DNA of 64,000 nt from Gordionus sp. m RMFG-2023 (taxonomy: Eukaryota > Nematomorpha > Gordioida > Chordodea > Parachordodidae). The notes below the pieces were generated by a model, which saw only the letters and a list, made by a program, of their open reading frames with translations, was not told where the DNA came from and did not search any database. Below are positions 31,527-44,429 of this stretch, one piece after another. Numbering within the stretch: the stretch's first letter is position 1; each line of letters opens with the position of its first letter. The translations under genes were made by a program, and so were the position numbers. The stretch spans positions 26,699,366 through 26,763,365 of the forward strand of contig NC_088777.1 of the NCBI RefSeq assembly GCF_954871325.1. Reading direction: 5' to 3'.

Positions 31527-32889
31527 GAGTGTTCTGGATATCTATACGTAAATAGCACTTCATTTAAGCATTTTTCTCCATTATTCGTTTGTTCTCTATT
31601 TGCCAAATATCGATTTTTGATAGTCTGAATGCATCTTTCTACTAAACCATTACTTCTTGGATTATACGGTTTAGTTTTTATATGCTGTATATTCTTGTTT
31701 TTTCACCATTTATCAAATTCATTTGAAATAAATTGTAGACCATTGTCGGTTACAATTTGATGTGGAATACCATATCGAGTAACCCATTTTCCTAGTCTAT
31801 TAAATTCCTACTTTGTATCTTTAATTCTATCGATCTCGATCCATTTTAAGTATTCATCTATTCCTACTAGCTAATAAAATCCGGCCAGTGGTCCGGCAAA
31901 ATCTATACCCTTTCTCAGGGCTGTGATGGCAGATTCCACAGGTATACGGCAACCTGGTATATCTGCGTTGTTTTTACATCCTATACAGCTGTTAACTAGT
32001 TTTCCATCTAATTGCTCCCACCATATATAATGTACCGTTATAGATTACATTGATGTAATACCCGAATATCCAGTATACAACATATGTAAAATTCTTTTTT
32101 GAAGTGAGTAGGGAATTATTAATCTGCCATTCCAAAATAAAATTCCGTTGTCATTTTCTATTTCATCTAATTCTTGCTAAAAGCTTAATTCTGTTTCTTG
32201 ATTTTGTATATTTGTACCATTATCAATATTTTTACGCTTTTTAAAATTTATTCTTTTGCGGTTTTTTCTCTAAGTTCCTTTTTAGATAGAGTTAATGTGT
32301 CATAAGTAAGATTTCTTATATAAATCACTGTTTTATTTTCGCTTGTCATTTTATCACCATTTTTCTCTATTGGATTTTGTGATAAAACATCTGCAATTAT
32401 ATCATCTTTCTTTTCATAATATCGTAATCATATGCGGATAATTTATAGACCCAACATAATAATCTTTGATTTGTTAATATCTTTATTAGAGGTTTTTGGT
32501 TCTTTCTTATTATAAACGTACGTCCATACAAATATTTATGAAATTTTTCTACGCCATTTATTATTGCTTTAGCTTCTTTGTCTATTGTAGAATAATTTTT
32601 TTCAGCGTCTTGTAAAGTTCTGGTGTACGCTATTGGAAATTCGTCTCAGTTATTATATTTTTTGCAGGAGTACTGCTCTAAACACTTGGTTAGATGCATC
32701 TGTTTCTAATAAACCAGAGGTCCGCTTTATAAAACTGTGTAGTATTTTGTTCTGTTCTCTTTCAAATAATGTATCATCTTTTTTAGTCCAATTCCATTTA
32801 ACATTTTTACTAGTTTTATTATGTAAATCGGCTATAATTCCATGTAAGTTTGGTATAAACCGTGTATGATAGTTTAATACCTAAAAATG

Positions 32890-33640
32890 ATTTTATGTCA
32901 TGTCTATCTTTTGGAGTTGGATATTTTTGTATTGCTATTATTTTCTTTTGAGGACTTGTTCTATATTCTTTCCATGTTCTGGATCATTTTTTCCTGTGAT
33001 TATAATATCGTCTAAATAAACTACTATATCTTTACAGTCAGCTAGTAAATCGTCCATATATCGTTGAAATATTATTGGTGCTGTAGCTATACCAATAGGT
33101 AATCGTAAATAGCGGTAGTATCCATTAGGTGTTACCATTGTTAACAATCTTTGCTATTTTTCATCAATACTCATATGTAGATATGCGTCTTTTAGATCTA
33201 GTGTTGTATACTTATTTCCATTAGCGATCTTTGCGATTATTTCTTCAAACGTTGGTAGAATGTGATAGTCTTTTAGTAAAAAATTATTCTTTGAAATCAC
33301 CACAAAATCGTAGTTCATCTGATTTTTTACTTACCACTACCATTGGAGTACTCCAGGTTACTCTTGTTGATTGATCTATTTTCTTCCAAACGTTTCAGTT
33401 CATTTTCAATTTCTACTTTTAAAGCAACGGTACTATTCTTGCTGGTAGAGCTATTGGTTTTGCATTTTCTTCTAATTGTAGTTGTAGTGGTTCTACATTT
33501 TTTTATTAAGCCTAATTTTTTATCAAACAAAGTTGCAAATTCTTTATATAGTTTTTCAATATTCACGTTTCCATTATTATTATATTTATTGCTGATCATA
33601 TTGACTTTTACCTTTGTTGGCAACTATAGATCAAATTCTA
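32890..33640 (-). pseudogene. Ty3 reverse transcriptase region of fossil
   Basis: The stretch 33147-32938 reads TPNGYYRYLRLPIGIATAPI and VVYLDDIIITGKND, with the YLDD catalytic motif of reverse transcriptase and the LPFGL-like block of the Ty3 family (the K02A2.6/mag-like group of invertebrates). It is a broken fossil. Confidence 0.85.
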
Positions 33641-34651
33641 TACATCATTTGTTTTTGTAACTAATAACGGAAACCATTTTATTTTATCATCTAACTGAAC
33701 TTTTACATAAACTTCCCCCATAATTTTTATTGCACTGTTTCCTAATGTAGTTAAGGTCTAAATATTCTAAGTTTTGGCTTCCCAATTTTATTCCTTATTG
33801 TTGCATTAATAATGGTTACTGCTGAACCTGCATCATATTCCATTTTAATTTCGTGGTTGTTTATTAATACCATAATTGTTGGGTGCTGTCCATATTTATA
33901 GACTTTATTGAGAAATATGAATCATCGTAGTTACTATTGAAATTTGTACAGTATTTACAACACACGGAAATGGTTTAATCTCTTACATTTGCTGGACTAC
34001 GAATAGCATTTAAACGATTACAAAAATAGCAAGGTTTTCTTGTATTATTATTCATGTAATATAACCTTAAACTGGTTTATTTTTACGTATGTTTTATTAT
34101 CATTTTGATACTGCCGATTATTATTATAATTTTTATTTTATCGATTATTATCATTGTGGAATCGTTTCCTTGATTTTATAAACCATTTTGCTATTATTTT
34201 TTTCTCATTCCATCGCTAAAGCCATTTCTATAACCTTGTTTAATTTTAACTGTTGCTCTTCTCTAGTATCTGAGTATCTTAATCGTAGTTCTTTATCTAG
34301 TTGCTACATCTTTAATCTAGCGATTAATTGATTACGAATTTATAGTTCTATATTATCTTCAAATTCACATCTACGGGCTAGTTCCTTTATATTATTAAGA
34401 TAACTCAATACTGATTCTGTTGGTCCGCGACTTAATCTAATAAAATTAATTTTTGATGCCAAGACAGTTCTTTCGTCTTTAAAAAGTTGTTTTGCATTTT
34501 TTTATAAATCTGCCCATACCACATCATCAATTTTCCTTGGAAATAATAATTTTTTTATATCTGTTATTATATTTATTCCCTATATGCTAATTTTGTTGCG
34601 TCTGTTTGAGGAATATTCTTTAATTCAAAATATATTTAATATAATACAAAT

Positions 34652-36264
34652 CAGAAACCTGCAGGCCCGGCCCTAAACCCGGTTTTAAATTTTTTAAATA
34701 TACATGGGCCGGGCCTAAAAAAATTTTTTTTAAATATATCCGGGCCGGGCCTAAGATTGTTAAACCCGGGCCGGGCCTTAATATTTTTTATAAAAATTTT
34801 TACATTATGAGTTAATGGTTATAAGATTATATTATATTATAGTTATGATTAATATAATATTGGGTGATGGTTAACACTACCTAACACCCACAGATCGATC
34901 TAATTATTAATTTCCTGCAAATTTATTCAAAGTATTAATATATTTTTTTAATTCATATCTAAATTTTTAGAATATATTTTACCAAAACAATCAAATAAAG
35001 GAATATCACTTATTAAAGTTTGTAATACCTTTCAAAGCTAAAAAGGAGAAATAAAATTGATTTTACTTAATATAAAGCATTTTTTAATTGAAAAATTTGT
35101 TTTACACAAGTATCATTTTATTTCTCTTTTTCTCTGTCCCAAATTCAAGCAATTACGTATGTAGTCAGGGACAGATCGCAAGATGACGGAAAACTATATA
35201 AAAGATTATATTAAATTACAAGAGGCTCAGGAAGTAAATGAAATACCATCGACCAGTCAAATTACGACTGTTGTTAAACAAACTGAATCTTTTTATGACA
35301 AATTGGGCGATGGTAATTCTGGTAATATGTCAATACCCGATGATGAATATTATAATTACATAAATAATAGATAAAACATTTAAGGTGGATAATTTGTTAG
35401 AGTGGTGGGCGGCTCATCAAAGCGAATTTCCAATTTTAGCAAAATTGGCAATTCCTGCTTTAAGTGCAAGCTGTGAGCGGAATTTTTCCACTACTGGTAG
35501 AATTCTTGAAGAAAGAAGAAGTAATCTTCAACCTGAAAAGGTAGATATGCTTCTCTTTCTTCATGATAATTTGAGAATTTTTAATATCTTTCTTGAGTAT
35601 AGGGTTTCGTCAATCATGCTGGTTTTTTACTTTGCAAACTGTCAAATATTTACATTTATTATATTTACCTTGAGTCATGAAAGCTTTTAATCCAACATTT
35701 TTCATTATTTTTTTTTACAATATTATATAATACAATTATCTTCTTTTGTTAAAAATTTATATTATAAAATAAATTATATTAATATTGTGCAATTAGATTA
35801 TATTTTCAAAATACTATTTATTATACATGCATTTTTTTAAATAGCGATTTATTTTTATTTTATAAATTAAATAGTAAATTAAATACAATATATTATATTC
35901 TCAAAATATTTTCCATTTTTATAAATTAAATATTAGTTTTATTTTTTTAAAATGCAATATAAAATATAGTATATGCTCAAAATATCCATTTTTATAAATA
36001 ACAGATTTATGATTTTTATAAATTCAATATAATATTCTCAAAATATTAGCTTTTTACATGTATTTTTTAAATAATAAGCGATAATACTCTCTGAAAAATA
36101 TGGTAAAATACCGTATAGGTGAATTTTTGTATATACCAGGTCGAATATAATTTTAAAAAATTCCAAGCCAGGCCTGAAATCTTTTTTTTAAAAAATATCC
36201 GGGCCGGGCCTAAAAAATTTAAAACCGGGCCGGGCCGTGCAAATGGTACCTCTGCAAGTCTCTG
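34652..36264 (+). mobile_element. Small hAT (family 2), copy a, inserted in Ty3 gag
   Basis: The inverted ends are CAGAAACCTGCAGG and GCAAGTCTCTG; the perfect 8-bp target repeat is ATACAAAT (34644-34651 and 36265-36272). Many GGGCCGGGCC motifs lie inside both ends. It carries only the C-terminal part of a transposase (35183-35690). A second copy with the same layout is at 50984-54863. The element is non-autonomous in this form, presumably moved by a transposase made elsewhere. Confidence 0.95.
35183..35690 (+). pseudogene. hAT transposase C-terminal remnant (family 2, copy a)
   Basis: There are two open frames. 35183-35374 reads MTENYIKDYIKLQEAQEV and VVKQTESFYDKLGD. 35385-35690 reads LLEWWAAHQSEFPILAKLAI and PALSASCERNFSTTGR then EERRSNLQPEKVDMLLFLHD, the complete hAT dimerisation domain. 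A frame change lies between them near 35370. The second copy (51690-52202) has the same layout, so this truncated state was present in the founder. The N-terminal BED finger and catalytic region are missing. DNA identity between the copies is very high across this part, so both are fairly young. Confidence 0.8.
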
Positions 36265-36344
36265 ATACAAATAATCATCTAAAGAAGTTTCCTCTTTACG
36301 AAATTCGTTTAATGTAATTTTTGAAATATCACCCATAATTTCTA

Positions 36345-36860
36345 AAAATATATATATATTTTTTTAAAAAAACAAAAAAAAAATTTCAATTTTAATTAAT
36401 ATTTAATTTGACCTAAGACCACATCTTTTTTTCTCGTTGCCAATTTTATAACTTGAAGAAACTTCATAAATGGTCAATGGTAACTTTTTATTCTCAATTC
36501 TTATATAATACTATTCTATAATTATTCAATTTACTGCCCTTTTATATAATATTAAATATAAATACGCTATATGATTGTATAACAAATATATTATTCAAAT
36601 AACGTTTGAAATATAACAAATTTCAATTTGCAAAATACAGACAAGATTATTTAGAATAACTTTAAAAACTCCAGGCCATGGTCGGGCTTCAAAATAAGAA
36701 TTTTAAATCACCTAAAATTTCGACCACCTTTCCTTTCTTTTTTGAAATATTCTCTTTGCAATTTGTATTTATCTAACTGTATTAATATGTACAATTTGCA
36801 ATTATATTGATGATATTAGATTATCGTTAAATTTTACAATTTACAATGTTATATTGATAA
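36345..36860. other. AT-rich flank of the Ty3 fossil, nothing recognised
   Basis: It could hold the remains of the fossil's leader, but no repeat end or primer site was identified. Two near-identical short pieces (TTACAATTTACAATG type) lie at 36795-36850. Confidence 0.4.
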
Positions 36861-37212
36861 TATTAGATTTAGTGATCTGCATCGGGCCTAATTTTTCAAG
36901 CGCCTGAACCCGAAATTTTTTTTAAAAAAATTTACCGACCCAGCCCGGCCCGAATTTATTTAAATATAGAAATTAATCTTTATAATTACTCAAAATAAAA
37001 GACATGTTATATGTCGTTTAGTTTCAATAAATAAAATAAAATATTTTTATTTTACATAAAAAAATCAATATAAAATTGATAAATTTAGATATATTTAAAA
37101 AAATTTCCAAAGTCCGACTCGGCCCGAATTTTTTTTTTAAATATTAGGCCCGGCCCGAACCCGATTATTTTAAATGGAATTGGACCGGGCCTAACTTTGC
37201 AGATCTCTATAG
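36861..37212. mobile_element. MITE of hAT type, ~350 bp
   Basis: The left end is TAGTGATCTGCATCGGGCCT and the right end is AACTTTGCAGATCTCTA, inverted partners. GGCCCGAA motifs lie inside both ends and the core is AT-rich. The flanks ATTAGATT and TAGATTAT are similar but not identical. A partial inverted copy lies at 45240-45533. Confidence 0.65.
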
Positions 37213-37370
37213 ATTATCGTTAAATTTTTTATTTTTGTAAATTGTATATATGCCTAAAACGAAATATTTGTTATTCATATTTTACGAATTTTAATAACAC
37301 AATTATTCGAATAAGGAAAATATATTATTCATCGAAATTATCGAGATTATTCGACTCAAATAATTTATAG

Positions 37371-37400
37371 TAGGGGAGACCGGGGACGTTTGTCCATGAA
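37371..37400. mobile_element. Pogo-like inverted-repeat end, truncated
   Basis: TAGGGGAGACCGGGGACG is almost the same as the end of the pogo element at 52467. No partner end was found nearby, so it is a relic of a related element. Confidence 0.55.
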
Positions 37401-37998
37401 AAATTGAAGTGCTAAAAAATAGAAAAAGCAATTTTTCTAGCATGTTAATTTTATTCTTTACTTATATCTCTACGGCAGAAATTAATATTTAAGAAAAAAA
37501 TCATTTAGTTTTTACTTAATGCGAAATTTAAAAAAATGAAAATTTAAGTTTTATGAAAAACAACCGGGGTGCCTAGTATCCTTTCACGTTACGTGTAGCG
37601 CTTTTTTATTTTTAGATTTTTATAAATTTTTTATATAAAAGTGTTGATTCTAAGTAAATAAATAAAAATAAATTGTCATTTATTAGAGTTCATCTATATC
37701 ACATATATCACCCGGAAATACTAGTGACTTCCAATGTTTTTATAAATTTAGTTGGATTTTTTTTATTCAAAATAATCACTGCTTAAAAATGACTAATACC
37801 TACCCTGCCAAATCCTGCCCCAGGTCTTCACAATTTATTAAAATTTAATTTTAAGATATTAAATTACCATAAATTGTAATATCAATATTTTTGTAAAATA
37901 TATATTTCTTTATCATATAGAATTAATATTAAGTCTTAACAACGTTTATAAAAAAAGTTATTAGTGAAAATGTAAAATTTTAAAAAGTTACTTTTGGT

Positions 37999-38550
37999 AT
38001 GTTAAAATTTAAATTAGCATTTAAAAATTTTTATGAGCAATTTTGTCCCAAACATTTTTGGACCTACTTAAGCACCTTATTAAAATACATATTTGGATTA
38101 AATAACTTAAATTTTATAATCCCATTTTATATTTCATTAATTGAGCTTAAGTTTCTGATAATACAAACGCAATTAATGCTCAACAAAAAATGTAGTCTTA
38201 TTATAATTTAATAAGTTTGGAAACTATTATATCTGCTATATTAGATCCCAGACTTAAATTTGAATTTTTTGAGTGCCTACCCCTGTCTTATAATATCAAC
38301 GAACTATATTAAATAATTTTAAGAAAATGTTCGATGATTATAAAATAAAGATGTATCAATCAGTCAACCATTAATACAATCAAATATGGACCTAATTTTT
38401 AAACTGAATGTCTTGCCAATTTCTGAAGTTGAAAAATTTTAAAGAAGCAAGAATCAAGCCGAATAAAAACCCACTAGAATGGTGGAAACTACACAGAGAT
38501 GGTTTTCCCGTTTTATCTAAAATGGCGAAAGACTATTTTCTACATTATAT
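37999..38550 (+). pseudogene. hAT transposase remnant with LEWW motif
   Basis: The frame 37999-38211 (KLAFKNFYEQFCPKH) is followed by ILDPRLKFEFFE near 38240 and, in another frame, KNPLEWWKLHRDGFPVLSKM near 38465-38525, the lead-in to the hAT dimerisation block. Several stops and frame changes; the domain end is missing after MAKDYF near 38540. Confidence 0.6.
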
Positions 38551-38760
38551 ATAAATATACTATATATGTATGCTTCTATTTTATCTTATTAATAAAATTT
38601 GTCTTTTATCCGTAGAAAAATTTTACAAAGTAAATTTAATATTCGATCTTTTTTAATTCATAATTTTCGAATCGAATCGAATAATTTTATTTTTCGTACG
38701 AATACGAATAATGAATTATTCGATTTAAACGAATAAAAATAATTCCATGAATTTGTATTT

Positions 38761-40084
38761 TTGTAGGTATAATTGTATGTTAATTTTTATTTAACAAGAG
38801 ATGTTTTATGTTATTTTTATATGCAAGTTACTTTTAGATTAACTTTCATTTTATATTTTTAAGACATTTTATTTTACTTGTAACGTTATTAATAAAACAA
38901 ATATTTAAATACCTACCATACATATTTAATTCTGGTCTAGAACCCAAGCTAATCCCTACACTAACAAAACCAATAAACTTACATGATTTAATTGATACAA
39001 ACCAATTATTTGTATCAAATATTTTATTTATTTTGAATAGGTCTAAATTGCAAATGCACACCTTTTTTAAGATTCTGATTTACCTTAAATATTTTTTAAT
39101 TATTCCTCTTTTTTTATACTAACTAGGACAAAGTCAAATTGGTTATCATATCATGTCCAGAAGATATTTCTTTATGCAAGGATTACCTATCCCAAGATAT
39201 AGGTTTTTTAAAATTTGTATGTTGTATTGTGTAAATCTATTCTACACAATATAAATAATAATTAATATAACTATTCACTAAATTAGTTGGTATTTTGTTT
39301 CATCAAATTTTTCAAAGATTTTTAATACATTTATTACGAATGCTATTTATAAGTTCTTTGAAAAAAGGGCGGATTTATCTAGTTTTTATATCTTTTATGA
39401 TTATCTTGGCATTTCGCGAAAATAAATATTACTATAGATTAGTAATTTAAATTGGTTTAAAAATTATTTATTTTATAGATTTGCACAACGTTGAACTAAT
39501 ATTGACCGGCTTGATTCAGCAAAACCTAAATTTTGAACAATTTTTAATAAATTTTAATACAGTGGTTTAAACTGTTTTAATAAAATATTCCATAGGGATT
39601 TTACGATTAAATATTACAATTATAACTGTTTTTTACATTCATTACAGGCAAATTATTGTAAAATTAGAATTATATTAGATGTATTTTATATGCAAAATTT
39701 TACTTATCAATTTTAATTCTATCATTTTTATACGAATTTGAAAAATGTTTTATAATATTTTGTACATATTCTTAACTCCGTGTGATTGCTATTTTTCCTT
39801 TTTATTGATTTCAATGGCCTCTTTAAATTCTATATACGTTTATCTATAATAATTTAATTATAAATTTCTTTTTTATGTGATAATAATTGATTACAAAGGA
39901 AAAAAGTAATTTATAATTGCAATTATTTACAAAATAATAATATTAAAAAGAATAACTACAATCTATATTATAATTCGGTAAGTGGGTTGGGTATCTATTG
40001 AGCCAAGATTATATTTTTTATATGCAATGTGTATCTTAGGCTACATCCAAAGCTGATTACTAGTAATTGGTAAATTTTTTACTA
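38761..40084. other. AT-rich stretch, one exon-like frame on the minus strand
   Basis: A minus-strand frame from 39061 to 38846 reads FDTNNWFVSIKSCKFIGFVS and VGISLGSRPELNMYG, followed directly by a donor-like GGTAGGTATT near 38915. It looks more like protein than the AT-rich frames around it, but I do not recognise it and no second exon was found. The rest shows nothing. Confidence 0.25.
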
Positions 40085-40756
40085 TTAATGTATTTAAATT
40101 CAACCGTCCAAACGCTACACTTTTTCAAAAACACCAATCACGAGCGGGAGCGGTAATTAGCTTCTTTTAGGGCTGGAGTGAAGGAGCGCCACCGCTCTTT
40201 TAAATTTATTGTATAAATTAATTTATTTTTTAAATATTAATAAATCTATTTATTTATTAATTAAAATTCAATACTATTTTATTTAAATTTATGCAATATT
40301 CGATGTTGAGCCGAGTTTTATATTAGTTTTTCATCTAATCAGCTAAAATATTAAACATCAAGTTTCCTTTCTTATATTGAAAATTTCTTGGAAAATCTTA
40401 TAAGTCATATTTATATTCATTTTAAAGATATATGATAAAAAATAGTGTCTGATATGGATCCAGACATCATAGAAGTATAAATCAATAAAAAAATAAATTA
40501 TCTATTTAAATAACTTTATTGCAGATTTTTAAAATGTTTATAATGATGAAAATATCTCATCTTGATACAGATACACTTTTTAAAATGTATCTAGATACAG
40601 ATACCATTTTTATTATTCTTTTATATAAGCTTTGCATAAGCCTAAATTAGGATTCTATTGTGAAAATGCATGAAATGAGCTAAAATTTATTGACTACATC
40701 ACATTTATCAAAATATAACTAAAATAATGATTTTTAGATTTTAATATAATCATATA

Positions 40757-40872
40757 ATTAGACATGTGCTCCGACAGCATTATCGGCTGCGGCGTTTCTT
40801 TTTTTAAAACAATCGACTGGCGGAGGCGAATCGATTTAGGCGCCGCCACAAAAATAGACGGCGGCGCGGTGG
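40757..40872. mobile_element. GC-rich hAT terminus (GCGGCGGC motifs)
   Basis: It is a cluster of CGGCTGCGGCG, GGCGGAGGCG, GGCGCCGCC and GACGGCGGCGCGG motifs in AT-rich surroundings. The same motif type is at 44430-44525 and 59583-59600. Confidence 0.45.
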
Positions 40873-40997
40873 AGTCAAATATTTTTCTAACTTAATTTTT
40901 TTAAATTAAAATTATAAATTTATTGAAAACACTTTTAAAATAAAATTTATGCTTTATTATGTTTATAATTTAATGATTTTATTAAGTTATAATTATC

Positions 40998-42110
40998 CAG
41001 GCGCGTACGCAGCGGGAGGGGACAGGGGGACAAATCCCCCCCCCCCAAAGCCAAAAAATGCAGATGCCGGATATATTTTTCAAAAATATTATTGTATATA
41101 TTAATTTATATTTGTTAGTATTTATTCGTATCTCATATTAAATATAAATTTTATTACATTTATTATCACATTCATTTATTTTATCAATTAATTTCGATTT
41201 CAAGTTTTTCGGCGTAATATTTACTTATTATTTTCAAATTTTTAGTGGCTTAATATTTATCTACCATTTTCAAATTTCTAGTCAAATAATTATTATTTCT
41301 GAAATTTCAAGTCCAACAGGGAAAAAAAATTGCAACCTTGTCCAACGAGATAGAGCCTCTTCCATCAAGCACTAAAAGCTATTAAGAGTTAGAAGAACCA
41401 ATTATTACTGAAATATCACAATGGCCTGAAAGAAATATTTCCTCAGAAGCAAGAAAATTATTGGATTCAAAGCTTATTTCAACTTTTATTTCTCATTAGA
41501 ATGTATTATTGAATTATACAACTATTTTAAATATTACTTTTCAAAAACATGACATTGATTTGATTAAGAAGATGAGAATAGCAGAGAGCATTTTATCAGA
41601 ACTCAAGGAAAGGGCTAATGTTGATGAAGAATTTCATATTTTATTGTTGAGTCTAAAGCAGAGCTATACGTGTTTAATATTTGTCTCCCTCGACTTGTAG
41701 CAAGGCAAGCTCATCGTTAAAACATTAATATAGGATCAGTAGAAGAGTATATCTTAAATACAGATACATTTATAACCCAAATAAATGAATTTTTAATTCA
41801 TCATGCAGCACTTACTAATCTACAAATATTACTTCCACAAAAGCCTTCCCAACCTTTTTCAGATGGTGATAGAAAAATAAATATTTGTTAGATTTTTATC
41901 ATGAAGATGTTAAAGTATCGATGCCTTACTAGCTGAATAACTATGTTTATAAGATTAACTATGGTTGATATAGTCCCCAAAAATGCTATGGATGCTCTGC
42001 ATTATTTCAAACACATTTTAGATTAAATTCCCAATGTATTAAAAAGGTTTATAAACTCTTCCCATTAGTAAACTAATGAGAGAACACTCTCTTTTTTAAG
42101 AAGAATAACA
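40998..42110 (+). pseudogene. hAT element with ZMYM1/TTF-type transposase remnant (family 11)
   Basis: The left end at 40998 (CAGGCGCGTACGCAGCGGGA, then a C-run) is followed by plus-strand transposase pieces: RLVARQAHR near 41695, SVEEYILNTDTFITQINEFL near 41740, VPKNAMDALHYFKHIL near 41977 and TNERTLSFLRRI near 42080, the start of the dimerisation block. Many stops and frame changes. At 42111 the sequence passes into the end of a family 2 hAT. Confidence 0.6.
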
Positions 42111-42420
42111 GAGGCCTGCAGAAGTACCATTTTCAGGGCACGGCCCGGATTTTTTTTAAAGATTTTTTACGACCCGGCCTGGGTTTTTTTTAAAAAATTT
42201 TCAGGCCCGGCTCGGCTTTTTTTTTTAATTTTCAGGCTCGGCCCGGCTTTTTTTTAAATAAAATTTTCAGGCCCGGCCAGGATTTTTTTAAAATAAATTA
42301 TATTTATTTTTGATTTTTATAGCTAATAATAACGATTTCAAATATAGGCTATTTTAAAAAATACAGCCTGGCCCGGGTGTTTTTTTAAAAAAAATCCATA
42401 ATAATGATCTTTTTGAGTTC
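42111..42420 (+). mobile_element. hAT family 2 terminus, truncated
   Basis: CAGAGGCCTGCAGAAGTACC followed by repeated GGCCCGG motifs separated by T-runs matches, inverted, the right end of the element at 50984-54863. No second end. Confidence 0.65.
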
Positions 42421-42449
42421 AGAGTGAGCCCAGGTATGGAAAATACACA

Positions 42450-42960
42450 CTCGCTGGGTGTGCTCGTAGCTGAAATGCACAGGACCTTTCTAGATAATAT
42501 TGAAGTTTAGGAAGATCCAATGCTCTTATCTTCCAAAAATCTAAGTCATCTTTTATCTCTAAATTATAAGGCGAAAATACTGAATAACTCTCTTTTTCTA
42601 TACTAGTTAAATAGTCTTGTTATTCCAGATTATTGTTATGAATAAAAGAATTTTTCGTAGCCAATGACTGAAGATAATCGAATTCTGAAGCAACTTCCGT
42701 TGTTTAACATTCGGTTAATTAGTCGGTGTAAGGCAACAGAGAGGTAGCGTATTGACGTAAAAATTGCATCGGAATAATATTTTTATCCTTTAAATATTCA
42801 TTTACTATGTTTATAGAATGAAAACGAGGATCCAAAAATGCTCCTAACCCCTAAGTAAAAAAATAAAACAAAGTGAAATAATATAAAAAATAACTAATTT
42901 ATGTATTTAAAATACTACCTGAAAATCGGTTATTGGAAATCTATGATCAAATTTATTAAG
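42450..42960 (-). pseudogene. hAT transposase remnant with FLDPRF motif (family 10)
   Basis: The minus strand reads GAFLDPRFHSINIVNEYLKD near 42845-42785 and IPMQFLRQYATSLLPYTD near 42770-42715, typical of the region before the dimerisation domain in hAT transposases. A stop follows at about 42715. The ends of the element are not recognised. Confidence 0.6.
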
Positions 42961-44420
42961 CATATTTTGTTTAAGGGATGCTATGGGAGGACTCGTATTC
43001 TTTTACAATTAAATGATTTTTTATTTTACTACGAATTGATTAGGATAAATTTATAGTAACTCTTTTTTGGATGATAAAAATTCAACAGGTTTTAAGAAAA
43101 TTTAAAAGTTCATGCACCAAACCTCAATCGGAGTTAAATAATTTGAAATCCTCTTCATTCTATTTAATAAAATATTTATAGGATTTTTGTTAATTTTAAA
43201 TTATATTTAGATATTTAATATCTTTGTCGTAACTCGTAAGTGGGAAAAAGATTAGCGGATATAGATTTTTATAGCAAAAAGGTACAAGTCGATTATTGTA
43301 GTTATTATTAGATGAAATCTTGATAGAAAAATAGTTAAAAAAAATAATAATAAATCGATATTTGATATTCGTTATAATATTGTAGAAAACAAAAAGGAAA
43401 AAAAAAATATATATATGGTATTGGAAAAAATAATAATATATTTTTGTTTTGTTTATTTTTATAATTATATTATTGTGTTGTAGAAATGTATATATAGTTG
43501 AAAAAAGAGAAAATAAAGAATCCATATTTTTTTTTCGATTTTATATTTTTGTGGTAGAAGAAAAATAAAAGTGTGTTCAAAAAAGAAAATTTATTGTTGT
43601 TAAAAAAAGAGACTTTATAAAGAAGAATATTGGTCACGTAAGATCCATTTTAATTAATAAGTTTTGTATTAAAATCGGATTTTTATTATTACGCAAAGTT
43701 AAAAGTCTTATTATTTGATGTGATGATATTTTTTGAAAAAGATTTGATTGGATAACTAATTAAAAAATTCGCAAATATTTTAAAATTAATCAAAAAATTT
43801 ACTCTTGAAGAATTATTTTCATTCTCACAATCTTTATCAAGTGCTATTTGCAAGCATTTATTAGAAAAGACTTTATCTGCAGCAACATTGTTTCTCTTAT
43901 CATTTGTGCCAGTTTTTAATATTAAGGATTCAAAATTTTTCCAAGAATGTTTTGCTTACAAGGCTATACTATAATTTGTTAGCAATGCTGCATTCTAATT
44001 GTTTTAGTCCTGCTATGATTATATAAGTTATAATGGCAATAAAATAAAAATCATTAATTAAAATTTTTATGATAAAAAATTTTATATGATGAATTGTAGA
44101 TTGCATTAAGAAAATATTGTATTATTCCTTATATAATAATTGAAGTATCAAAAATTAAAAGAATAAAATATATAATAATATTTCAATACCTTTTCTGTAA
44201 ATTACTAGCATAATCTTATCTTATTTAGCACGTTGATCACAGATCTGCCCAAAGTGAAGGAACGTGTATTAAGTTACAAATTAAATGTTTTATAGCAAAT
44301 AATATTTATTTTTAAAAAATAAAATTGCATTTTTTAATAATTCAAACAATATTAAATATTATTTTTCTTCTAATTACAATTCATAAATAATATATAAAAT
44401 AAATATTATTTTTAATAATA
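42961..44420. other. AT-rich stretch with faint relics
   Basis: A hydrophobic minus-strand frame (43525-43196) is probably chance in AT-rich DNA. Near 43840-43950 the plus strand may hold another transposase scrap (LSAATLFLLSFVPV). No supported gene. Confidence 0.3.
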
Positions 44421-44429
44421 AATATGTAT

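Larger units (their letters stand above)
31527..36344 (-). mobile_element. Ty3/gypsy LTR-retrotransposon fossil, gag to integrase, with nested hAT
   Basis: On the minus strand from right to left the usual Ty3 order is seen: gag start (36336, MGDISKITLNEFRKEE), rest of gag (34640-34200), a Cys-rich nucleocapsid patch (34060-33970), protease (33900-33700), reverse transcriptase (33640-32890), RNase H (32880-32430) and integrase (32280-31527). No LTR is visible: the left side runs into a truncated hAT, and the right side continues as AT-rich sequence. A hAT (34652-36264) is inserted in gag. It is an old fossil with many breaks. Confidence 0.85.
37270..38760 (+). mobile_element. hAT relic (family 7) with ATTCGAA-type ends and decayed transposase
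   Basis: TTATTCGAATAAGG and GATTATTCGACTC near 37295-37355 and CGAATCGAATCGAATAATTT near 38672-38730 are the subterminal clusters. Between them the plus strand holds a decayed transposase (37999-38550). A pogo-like terminus interrupts it at 37371-37400. Confidence 0.5.

Noticed and set aside
33343-33660. Plus-strand 105-codon frame
   Set aside because: It lies opposite the Ty3 polymerase region and is its shadow.
43196-43525. 109-codon minus-strand hydrophobic frame
   Set aside because: Phe/Ile/Tyr-rich low-complexity translation of AT-rich DNA with no domain or splice support.
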